DNA of 40,084 bases from an uncultured Fibrobacter sp. (lineage in GTDB: Bacteria; Fibrobacterota; Fibrobacteria; Fibrobacterales; Fibrobacteraceae). Under the pieces are notes generated by a model, which saw nothing but the letters and a program-made list of their open reading frames with translations, ran no database searches and was not told the origin of the DNA. Where the stretch lies: NCBI GenBank assembly GCA_947165045.1, contig CAMUYW010000027.1, positions 1 to 40,084 on the forward strand. Reading direction: 5' to 3'. Within the stretch, counting starts at the first letter, position 1. Every line of letters starts with the position of its first letter. Below are positions 8,458 to 16,971 of this stretch, in pieces. The position numbers and the translations under genes are program-made.

Positions 8458-8481
8458 ATTATTTTTGAATAAGCATCCTTT

Positions 8482-8514
8482 CTCGCCCGCCACAATTTCG
8501 TGAGCGGGCTTTTC
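8482..8514 (+). terminator. terminator after grpE
   Basis: The stem GCCCGC (8485-8490) / GCGGGC (8504-8509) with a 13-base loop is followed by TTTTCTT. It closes the grpE transcript and isolates the GH43 gene. Confidence 0.75.
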
Positions 8515-8625
8515 TTATCTCCCCTATTTTTGATAAAATGACAATAGAGATTTGCACGAGCGATAATCCGCAAATATTTTCCGATATATCTTTATCTCTG
8601 GTGTTAAACATGTTTGGAGATTAAG

Positions 8626-10734
8626 ATGAAAAATATTTTATCCGTTACTTCTGTATTGGCTTTGGCTGGAATGGCCTTTGCCCAGCAACCAATCATTACA
8701 ACCAACTACACGTGTGACCCGGCGCCCTATGTCCATGGGGATACGGTTTACCTGTACACGACCCACGACGAGGACAATGCCGAAGGGTTCGTCATGTACG
8801 ACTGGCTGTTACACACGTCTACAGACATGGTCAACTGGACTAGCCACGGGGCTGTGGCCTCCCTGAACGATATCCAGTGGAGTACTAAGACCAATGGCGC
8901 TTGGGCCGAGCAGGTTGTGTTTCGCAATGGCAAATGGTACATGTACGTCCCCATTCATGGTAACGGAATTTCTGTCCTGGTGGCAGATAGTCCCTACGGC
9001 CCCTTCAAGGAACCTCTGAACAAAGCCTTGGTTTGGCAGCGGCAACATTGGAACGACATCGACCCCACCGTATGGGTGGATGATGACGGCCAGGCCTATT
9101 TGTACTGGGGAAATCCCGACCTCTATATGATCAAGCTTAACGAAGACATGATCAGTACTTCCGGCAATATTGTTACCTACCCCAAGATCAAGGATTACCA
9201 GGAAGGCCCTTGGCTCTACAAGCACGGTAACCATTACTATATGGCTTTTGCTTCCACCTGCTGTGCCGAAGGCATCGGTTACGCCATGAGCGACTCCCCC
9301 ACGGGCCCCTGGACCTACAAGGGCGACATTATGCCTCATTCCTCCCGCAGTAATGGAAACCACCCGGGAATTGTGGATTACAAGGGGAAATCATACGTTT
9401 TTGGCCATCATTACCAGCTTTGGCACCAGAAATCCGATAAAATGGGCCTTAAGTTCCAGCACAAGGAACGCCGTTCTGTTGGCGTTGCCGAGATGAAGTA
9501 TAATGCCGACGGAACCATCCAGAAGATTGACTGGTGGCCGGATAATGGTGTGGCCCAGCTGGAAGATTTTGACCCGTACAAGCGCGTGGAAGCGGAAACC
9601 ATGTCCTGGGGCGAAGAAGTGAGGGTCCGTAAGAGCGGTGCTGCCGGCAATACGGTCATCACCAACCTTACCGAAGGCAAGTACACCAAGATTAGCGGCG
9701 TGGAATTCGGCGACGCGGGTGCGGAAAGCTTCTCGGCGTCCGTGCTGAGCGTCAAGAAGGCATCGAGCATCACCGTCCGCCTAGATAAAGTGGATGGCGA
9801 AATCGTCGGCAAGGCGGAATTTAGCGCTGACGGCCTGGTGACGGTGCCGCTGACTGGTGCGGTCGGCAAGCACGACGTGTTCTTCGTGTTCGCGGGCGAT
9901 TTCGAGGCGGACTACTGGGAATTCGAGGACAGCAAGACCTCCATTCCGCAGGGCCCGTTCTGCAAGGCGAAACTCAGCGACCCCGAGGCAAAATGCGATT
10001 TGCCGGTCGTGGGCGCGAAGGTCGAGGGCGCGGCCAACTTCATCGACTTCGAGAACTACGATGTAGGCGGTGCCGGAAAGGCCTACTACGACATGGATAC
10101 CGAAAATCAAGGCGGCGAATACCGCGAAGACCGTGTAGATATCGTCACCAAAGAAGACAAATGCGGCTCGGGTTATGCCGTGGGCTACACCCAGAAAGGC
10201 GAATGGCTCGAATACACCGTGAATGTCGCGGCAGAGGGCACCCTCCCCTACGAACTTTCTTATGCGACCGGCTCGGAAAACGTTGGCGTGCAGTTCTTTA
10301 TGGACAACGAACCCATCACTGATACGCTAAAGCTAGAAGGAACCGGAGACTGGGATACTTACACGACTTTCAAGGGCGAAACAACCAAGAAACTGACCAA
10401 GGGCGAGCATGTTTTCAAAGTCCAGATGACTAGCGACTATGTCAACCTCGACTGGATTGCCTTCGGCGAAAGCGAAAAAGGCGCATCCGAAAAGCGCTGC
10501 GAAATCACGGGCATCAAGTCAAAATTTGCAACAGCCCCGGGTATCATTGCGAAAACTGCCAGCGATTTCAAGGTCTTCGACGTGATGGGCAATATGCTCG
10601 GCAAAGTCCACGTGAACGCTGGCGCAACTGTTGCAGAATTAAAAGCCGGCCTCAAGAACGCAGGCTTCCGCAACGGAACTTACGTCGTCAAAAGCACTGC
10701 CGGACAAGCGTTTAGAATTGAAATTAAGCGATAG
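8626..10734 (+). CDS. secreted GH43 glycosidase with CBM6 modules
   Basis: This 702-residue enzyme starts at ATG 8626, seven bases after GGAG. It has a Sec signal peptide (GMAFA, cleavage after 19). The GH43 five-bladed propeller (about 20-310) shows the catalytic base Asp in CDPAPYVHGD, the pKa-modulating Asp in DIDPTVWVDDDG and the acid Glu in EGPWLYKHGNHYYM. Family members are arabinofuranosidases or beta-xylosidases on hemicellulose; specificity cannot be fixed here. A CBM6-like domain (about 320-450) and a clearer CBM6 (about 470-625, ending VNLDWIAFG) follow. The last 65 residues (FKVFDVMGNML, GTYVVKS) look like a sorting module. Codon choice changes between modules, with more CTG/GAG early and GCG in the middle, suggesting domain shuffling. 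Confidence 0.9.
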   Translation: MKNILSVTSVLALAGMAFAQQPIITTNYTCDPAPYVHGDTVYLYTTHDEDNAEGFVMYDWLLHTSTDMVNWTSHGAVASLNDIQWSTKTNGAWAEQVVFRNGKWYMYVPIHGNGISVLVADSPYGPFKEPLNKALVWQRQHWNDIDPTVWVDDDGQAYLYWGNPDLYMIKLNEDMISTSGNIVTYPKIKDYQEGPWLYKHGNHYYMAFASTCCAEGIGYAMSDSPTGPWTYKGDIMPHSSRSNGNHPGIVDYKGKSYVFGHHYQLWHQKSDKMGLKFQHKERRSVGVAEMKYNADGTIQKIDWWPDNGVAQLEDFDPYKRVEAETMSWGEEVRVRKSGAAGNTVITNLTEGKYTKISGVEFGDAGAESFSASVLSVKKASSITVRLDKVDGEIVGKAEFSADGLVTVPLTGAVGKHDVFFVFAGDFEADYWEFEDSKTSIPQGPFCKAKLSDPEAKCDLPVVGAKVEGAANFIDFENYDVGGAGKAYYDMDTENQGGEYREDRVDIVTKEDKCGSGYAVGYTQKGEWLEYTVNVAAEGTLPYELSYATGSENVGVQFFMDNEPITDTLKLEGTGDWDTYTTFKGETTKKLTKGEHVFKVQMTSDYVNLDWIAFGESEKGASEKRCEITGIKSKFATAPGIIAKTASDFKVFDVMGNMLGKVHVNAGATVAELKAGLKNAGFRNGTYVVKSTAGQAFRIEIKR

Positions 10735-10749
10735 GATCCATAAAAATTC

Positions 10750-10785
10750 AACCCCGACCGCATTTGTATGCGACCGGGGCTTTTT
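10750..10785 (+). terminator. terminator after the GH43 gene
   Basis: An imperfect stem with CCCCG (10752-10756) and CGGGG outer arms and GCAT/ATGC inner pairing is followed by CTTTTT. Confidence 0.75.
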
Positions 10786-10796
10786 ATAGAGTTGTC

Positions 10797-10842
10797 ATGC
10801 CCGGCGGAGCCTGCCCTGAGCATAGCCGAAGGTACCGGGCAT
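10797..10842. repeat. intergenic hairpin repeat
   Basis: Arms ATGCCCGG (10797-10804) and CCGGGCAT (10835-10842) are perfect. The interior contains CCTGAGCATAGCCGAAGG, like other intergenic elements in the window. Confidence 0.45.
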
Positions 10843-10857
10843 CTCCTTCCAGAGCGT

Positions 10858-11259
10858 TTATTTCACGAACGGACGCAGCAGCTTTTCAGCATCTTCGCCT
10901 TCGGCAAAACGCACCTCGCCTACGTTTTTGTAGTCGAAGCCAACGAATTCCGAAAGTTGCAACGCTGCAAACTTACGATCCTTGGAGTAGCAAATTGAAA
11001 CTAACCAATGACCGTTTGCCGATTCAACAGGGTGACCGACTTTTTGCAAAATCGATTCCACGTCGTTTGGCGCCGCGGTGAACAATCGGTTCAACTTTTC
11101 CCCTTCCGCCGTTGGATATTCCAGAGTCAACCCAACAACCGGTGAATTTGTCGGAATGTAAGTAACATTTGTCTTGAAGCCGAAAAACTTCTTTTCGACC
11201 TTGATGCATGATTTTTCGAAGACGGCACTCGCCATCTCCATATTAGCAATATTTGCCAT
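10858..11259 (-). CDS. hypothetical protein
   Basis: This 133-residue soluble protein starts at MANIANMEMA (ATG at 11259). An AGAGAAAG lies about 6 bp upstream; an in-frame ATG at 11280 would add seven residues. The sequence alternates beta-like and helical stretches, with charged surface residues and no signal peptide or membrane segment. Two cysteines are present (CIKVEKK and VSICYSKD). I do not recognise the family. It stands alone, converging with the GH43 gene. A small hairpin with ATGCCGCA arms overlaps its upstream region at 11279-11299. Confidence 0.6.
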   Translation of the reverse strand: MANIANMEMASAVFEKSCIKVEKKFFGFKTNVTYIPTNSPVVGLTLEYPTAEGEKLNRLFTAAPNDVESILQKVGHPVESANGHWLVSICYSKDRKFAALQLSEFVGFDYKNVGEVRFAEGEDAEKLLRPFVK

Positions 11260-11398
11260 AATTCTTTCTCTTTGTGTCATGCCGCACTTGTTGCGGCATC
11301 ACCTTTTAATATGATTTGATAATCCGAATCCGTTATTCAGAATGCTATGTCAAGCCCCGTAAGGGGAACAATTGAAAAATGTCGAGAGAAAGAATCGA

Positions 11399-11863
11399 TT
11401 AACACAGTATTCGTTTCAAAGTAAAAACGTAATACTCTTTGGGAACACGATAAGATAACGGTGTCGGAAAGCCTGTATTTAGGCTAAAATAAGTAAAACC
11501 ATTAAACGCACGGACCTGAGCACCCTTGAAAAATACGCCGTCTCGCCCAAGCAACCTATAGAGCAAACCACCACGCTGCGGGCGCAAAGTCATCTGCGCA
11601 GAAGGTCTGCGGCTCCCCCAGAATGCGGCCTTTGTCGAGCGTGCAAACGGATCGTCTAAATAGGAATCACTCGGCTGACTTTGCTCAAAATCGCGGGACG
11701 GAGCAACAAATTCCTCCCCCGTTTGCAAATAAACCGATTCATACGAAGAGCAATCGCAAACAGATGCACGAGCATCAAGCGAAGCCGGCAGCACGTATAA
11801 CGCAAGCAGCGCAACCACCGCCCACACAAACGCCAAAACCGAATTTCGACTTGATTTTGTCAT
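11399..11863 (-). CDS. hypothetical membrane-anchored or secreted protein
   Basis: This 154-residue protein has a hydrophobic N-terminal segment (about residues 8-27, FVWAVVALLALYVLP) that could be a signal anchor or an uncleaved signal peptide. Two cysteines (CDC) follow and then a low-complexity polar region. The C-terminal part is Arg- and aromatic-rich (LRPQRGGLLYRLLGRDGVFF and ending KRILC). No family was recognised. It starts 27 bp after the antitoxin-like gene on the same strand, in the position where a toxin would normally be found, but it shows no RelE/YafQ features. No good ribosome-binding site was seen. Confidence 0.5.
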   Translation of the reverse strand: MTKSSRNSVLAFVWAVVALLALYVLPASLDARASVCDCSSYESVYLQTGEEFVAPSRDFEQSQPSDSYLDDPFARSTKAAFWGSRRPSAQMTLRPQRGGLLYRLLGRDGVFFKGAQVRAFNGFTYFSLNTGFPTPLSYRVPKEYYVFTLKRILC

Positions 11864-11890
11864 AGTTGCTTTAAATGTTATAAAATTTCT

Positions 11891-12223
11891 TCATCGTCCA
11901 TTCCGAGCAGCATCAATTTCAGCATTGATTTCGTCCAAAGTCATATCAGCTGCACCGGCTCGTTCCGCTTCGGCAGAAAGCTGACGCATAATCATAGACA
12001 TTCGACTTGCAGTTGGATTTGCATTATAAAAAGCACGTCTATCAGCAGCATAGGCAGGAGCCTTTGCGGACGTAACCTCGAACGGAATTCTCTTTTCTCG
12101 TACTACGGCTCGTGCAAAAACATTAATCGCTGTAGTCATGGACATGCCAAATTCTTCACAGAGTTTGTCGAACTCCTTTTTCAAATCATCATCCATACGA
12201 ATGCTAAACGTAGTTTGTGACAT
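11891..12223 (-). CDS. RelB/DinJ-family antitoxin (orphan)
   Basis: This 110-residue protein begins MSQTTFSIRMDDDLKKEFD and continues FGMSMTTAINVFARAVVREKRIPFEV, the ribbon-helix-helix domain typical of RelB/DinJ antitoxins. The Ala-rich C-terminus would be the toxin-wrapping part. The ATG at 12223 was chosen because AAGGTG lies about 6 bp upstream; a longer reading from 12352 would run through unrelated intergenic sequence. Antitoxins of this type dimerise on their own operator and neutralise a RelE/YafQ-type mRNA interferase. No such toxin lies on either side, so it is either an orphan or works with a toxin elsewhere. Confidence 0.8.
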   Translation of the reverse strand: MSQTTFSIRMDDDLKKEFDKLCEEFGMSMTTAINVFARAVVREKRIPFEVTSAKAPAYAADRRAFYNANPTASRMSMIMRQLSAEAERAGAADMTLDEINAEIDAARNGR

Positions 12224-12357
12224 AATACACCTTTTTTCTATAAAAATATATAAAAACAAACCAAAATGCAACCTTTTTAGTGATAAAACAAAGAATAACC
12301 CGGTGGTCCCTATCGCGGAACTCCAGGGTGACAATGTACGACAAGGCTGCAATTAGG

Positions 12358-12423
12358 GGGACAACTGATCGGCTCAATCATAGCCATGCTCGCATGGCTA
12401 TGATTGAGCCGATCAGTTGGGAC
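12358..12423. mobile_element. 56-bp perfect palindrome flanked by 5-bp direct repeats (MITE-like)
   Basis: Two perfect 27-bp inverted arms, 12363-12389 (starts AACTGATCGG, ends GCCATGC) and 12392-12418, are separated by only TC. Immediate flanks are GGGAC on both sides (12358-12362 and 12419-12423), as expected for a target-site duplication. It could be a minimal insertion-derived element or a strong hairpin of other origin. Confidence 0.5.
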
Positions 12424-12577
12424 TTGAACGAAGAGAAAGTCCAACCTTCCCCCACCACCACTCCAATTAAAGAGACCCATTCGACTTCGCTTCGCTACGC
12501 TCAGGGTGACACAAACTTCATCCGTTTACTTTTGAAACATTGAATTTTTCGTGCGCTTTTGAGCGATATTCCAACTT

Positions 12578-12602
12578 AAATCGTTTCATATTGAAGCGAT
12601 TT
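12578..12602 (+). promoter_or_regulatory. 25-bp imperfect palindrome upstream of dnaK
   Basis: AAATCGTTTCA, then TAT, then TGAAGCGATTT pairs at 10 of 11 positions. Its core matches the site upstream of grpE at 12 of 17 bases, at nearly the same distance from the -24 element. It is a candidate operator or activator site. Confidence 0.6.
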
Positions 12603-12618
12603 TAGGCGATTTTTGTTT

Positions 12619-12635
12619 TTGGCACGGCTTTTGCT
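12619..12635 (+). promoter_or_regulatory. sigma-54 (-24/-12) promoter of dnaK
   Basis: TTGGCAC-GGCTT-TTGCT is a full match to the sigma-54 consensus, including the GG and GC dinucleotides at the required spacing. The predicted start is near 12646, about 56 bases before the dnaK ATG. Confidence 0.75.
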
Positions 12636-12638
12636 TAA

Positions 12639-14603
<1,965 letters not shown>

Positions 14604-14681
14604 TAGAAATGAGGTCGCTCGCAAGCTCGCTATGAGGGCGCTACGCTCTGAGCTGTGAGTTTTGAAAGTGGCCTCGCAAAT

Positions 14682-14718
14682 GGTGTTTCCCCGTTTTTTA
14701 GACTGGGAACACCTTTTT
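14682..14718 (+). terminator. terminator between dnaK and dnaJ
   Basis: GGTGTTTCCC (14682-14691) pairs with GGGAACACC (14705-14713) with one bulge and is followed by five T. The rest of the dnaK-dnaJ spacer holds small GC-rich hairpins such as GTGCC/GGCAC and GGGC/GCCC. Confidence 0.7.
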
Positions 14719-14836
14719 GCTATAAGGATTTATTAACTGAAAGGGCGTAAGCCCGAGCCCAAAGTGCCTTTAGGCACGACCTCATAGCTCAAAGGGAGCC
14801 GCAAGGCGACCGACCTGCGAGCAAAGCGAGCACAAA

Positions 14837-15979
14837 ATGGCTGAAAAAAGAGATTATTACGAAGTTCTAGGTGTTGGCAAAGACGCAAGTGCTGATGAAA
14901 TCAAGCACGCGTACAAGAAGCTTGCCATCAAGTACCATCCGGACAAGAATCCGGGTGATAAGGAAGCAGAAGAAAAGTTTAAGGAAGCTGCCGAAGCTTA
15001 CGACGTTCTCTCGAATCCTGAAAAGCGCAAGAACTACGACCAGTTCGGCTTCAATGCCCCGGGCGGTGGTTTTGGCGGTGGCGGATTCGGCGGTGCAGGT
15101 TTCGACCTCAACGACATCTTCAGCCAGTTTGGCGATATTTTCGGTGGCGGGTTCGGCTTTGGTGGCGGTGGCCGCAGAAGTTCTCGCAAAGCGGGACCTC
15201 CGCGCGGTAACGACTTGCAGATCAAGGTGGCGCTCAGCTACAAGGAAATCTTTGAAGGTTGCACCAAGAAGGTTCGCTTAAAACGCTATACGCCGTGTAC
15301 GGAATGTAACGGCAAAGGCGGCACAAACGTCAAGGAATGCGGCACTTGCCACGGCACGGGTCGCGTGCGTCGCGTGTCGGGCGGTTTTTTCCAGATGGTT
15401 TCAGAAAGCGTCTGCCCCACTTGTGGTGGCACCGGTGAAGTGATTGCAAATCCGTGTTCTGCTTGCCATGGCGAAGGCCGCATCCAGGAAAGCGAAGAAA
15501 TCTCTATCAAGATTCCTGCTGGTGTGAGCGAAGGCCAGTACCTGAACCTCCGTGGCGAAGGTAACTGCGGTCCGCGCGGTGGCGCTTGCGGTGACTTGCT
15601 TGTGGTGATTGCCGAAAAGCCGGATGATTTCTTCACGCGTGATGGCGACGATTTGCATTGCCAAATCAAGGTTCCGGTTCACAAGCTCGTGCTTGGCGGA
15701 ACGCAGCGCATCCCGACTATCGACGGTAACGAAGTGCAAATCAAGATTGCTGCAGGCTCTCAGGCTGGTAGCGTTCTCCGTTTGCGCGACCAAGGCTTGT
15801 ACCCGCTCAAGAAGCAGGGTGACCGCGGTAGTTTGTTTGTCGAAATCGGAGTCGACATTCCGAAGGATCTTTCTCGCGAAGAAAAGGAACTTTATCAGAA
15901 GCTCGCGGATCTCCGTCACGATAAGGAAACCGCACAAGAAGAAAGTTTCCTTGAAAAAGTGAAGAACCTGTTTAAATAA
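14837..15979 (+). CDS. dnaJ: co-chaperone DnaJ (Hsp40)
   Basis: This 380-residue class I J-protein stimulates DnaK ATP hydrolysis and delivers substrates. The J domain (1-70) contains the essential HPD in [11 protein letters not shown] Gly/Phe-rich region (about 73-120) follows. Four zinc-binding motifs [24 protein letters not shown] and CSACHGEG lie in the middle, then the C-terminal beta-barrel substrate and dimerisation domains. No clear ribosome-binding site precedes the ATG; the sequence there is a GCGAGC-type repeat. Because a terminator lies between it and dnaK, dnaJ may depend on read-through or on its own promoter. No sigma-54 site was seen directly upstream. Confidence 0.96.
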   Translation: MAEKRDYYEVLGVGKDASADEIKHAYKKLAIKYHPDKNPGDKEAEEKFKEAAEAYDVLSNPEKRKNYDQFGFNAPGGGFGGGGFGGAGFDLNDIFSQFGDIFGGGFGFGGGGRRSSRKAGPPRGNDLQIKVALSYKEIFEGCTKKVRLKRYTPCTECNGKGGTNVKECGTCHGTGRVRRVSGGFFQMVSESVCPTCGGTGEVIANPCSACHGEGRIQESEEISIKIPAGVSEGQYLNLRGEGNCGPRGGACGDLLVVIAEKPDDFFTRDGDDLHCQIKVPVHKLVLGGTQRIPTIDGNEVQIKIAAGSQAGSVLRLRDQGLYPLKKQGDRGSLFVEIGVDIPKDLSREEKELYQKLADLRHDKETAQEESFLEKVKNLFK

Positions 15980-15991
15980 AAGAGCAAGGAG

Positions 15992-16077
15992 ATGCCCGAT
16001 TAAGTCGGGCATGACAGACTCATGTAGTCATCCTGAGTCCCGGAACAAGTCCGGGATAAACGAAGTCGAAGGATCCT
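15992..16077. repeat. composite intergenic hairpin repeat
   Basis: Two hairpins occur in tandem: ATGCCCGA/TCGGGCAT (15992-16012) and CCCGGA/TCCGGG (16039-16055). The second is nested in a TCATCCTGAG...GAAGGATCC frame like the element after grpE. Confidence 0.5.
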
Positions 16078-16087
16078 AGCGATTAAA

Positions 16088-16115
16088 AACTCTCGGGCAT
16101 ACCCGGGAGTTTTTT
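16088..16115 (+). terminator. terminator after dnaJ
   Basis: ACTCTCGGG (16089-16097) pairs with CCCGGGAGT (16102-16110) with one wobble pair, followed by six T. Confidence 0.8.
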
Positions 16116-16191
16116 CGTGCAAAAAAAGGTGACATTTTTTTCGTCTCCAGGTGTTTAATAGATGAAAACATCAAGGAGTTTTGGAGACGCA

Positions 16192-16779
16192 ATGAAAAAG
16201 TTTGTCATTTTAAACGCGAGTCCTCGCCCCAACAGCAACATCAGCCAAATGTTGAATATCATGCGCAACGAACTGTTGGCTAGCGGCGATATCGTAAATT
16301 ATGTGGATGTTTGCAAGTTGCAATTCCTCCCCTGCATGGGCTGCATGAAATGCCGCAACGCACACGACTGCGTGATGCCCGAAGACGACGCCAAAACGAT
16401 TTTGCGATTGGTTCAGCAATGCGATGGGATTATCGTCGGTTCGCCTTGCTATTGGGGAAATATGACGGGGCAACTGAAAATGTTGTTTGACCGGTGGGTT
16501 TACGGCATGATGGACCACAGCGCTCAAGGAGTGCCTCGCCCACTTTTGAGCGGCAAAAAAGCGATTCTTGTAACCACATGTTCCACGCGTTGGCCGTTCA
16601 ATTTGATTTTCAAGCAATCGCTCGGAACTGTGCGCGCACTGAAAGAAGTCCTTTGTTGGAGTGGGTTCAAAATCAATGGCGTAATTCAAAAAAGTGGCAC
16701 GCTCAATGGAGAAAGTCTCTCATCGCGTGAAAGCGCGAAGTGCCGAAAAATCGCAAGTAAATTGCATTGCGCAGCTTAA
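16192..16779 (+). CDS. flavodoxin-like NAD(P)H-dependent oxidoreductase
   Basis: This 195-residue protein belongs to the NADPH-dependent FMN reductase/flavodoxin-like group. The N-terminal ILNASPRPNSNISQM is the FMN-phosphate loop. FLPCMGCMKCRNAHDCVMPEDD is the Cys-rich segment often seen in iron-sulfur flavoprotein-like members. IIVGSPCYWGNMTGQLKMLFDR is the flavin-binding region. Such enzymes use FMN for quinone, nitro or metal reduction; the substrate is unknown here. The ATG at 16192 was chosen because GGAG lies five bases upstream; an in-frame ATG at 16162 would add ten residues. It stands alone behind the dnaJ terminator. Confidence 0.82.
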   Translation: MKKFVILNASPRPNSNISQMLNIMRNELLASGDIVNYVDVCKLQFLPCMGCMKCRNAHDCVMPEDDAKTILRLVQQCDGIIVGSPCYWGNMTGQLKMLFDRWVYGMMDHSAQGVPRPLLSGKKAILVTTCSTRWPFNLIFKQSLGTVRALKEVLCWSGFKINGVIQKSGTLNGESLSSRESAKCRKIASKLHCAA

Positions 16780-16795
16780 ATTTTTGCTTTCCGTC

Positions 16796-16850
16796 ATTCC
16801 CGTGAAGGCGGGATTCTTTAAGATGCTCAACTAGATCGAGCATGACGATG
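16796..16850. repeat. intergenic hairpin repeats
   Basis: ATTCCCG (16796-16802) pairs with CGGGAT (16809-16814), as in the element at 35023. It is followed by a GCTC/GAGC hairpin ending GAGCATGACGATG. Similar units recur between genes in this window. Confidence 0.4.
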
Positions 16851-16971
16851 TTTTTTTGCATCGCAATGAGTCGCGGCATTCCTCGTGAAGAACCATATTT
16901 CTCTCGCGAAGAGTCTCGTCTCCCTCGCAGTTTTTTTCGTCACCCTCGCGGAGGCGAGGGTCTACATGCAT

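Noticed and set aside
12280..12543. An 87-codon plus-strand frame crossing the palindromic insertion
   Set aside because: Half of it is the inverted repeat and the rest is a repeat-like sequence; it has no ribosome-binding site.
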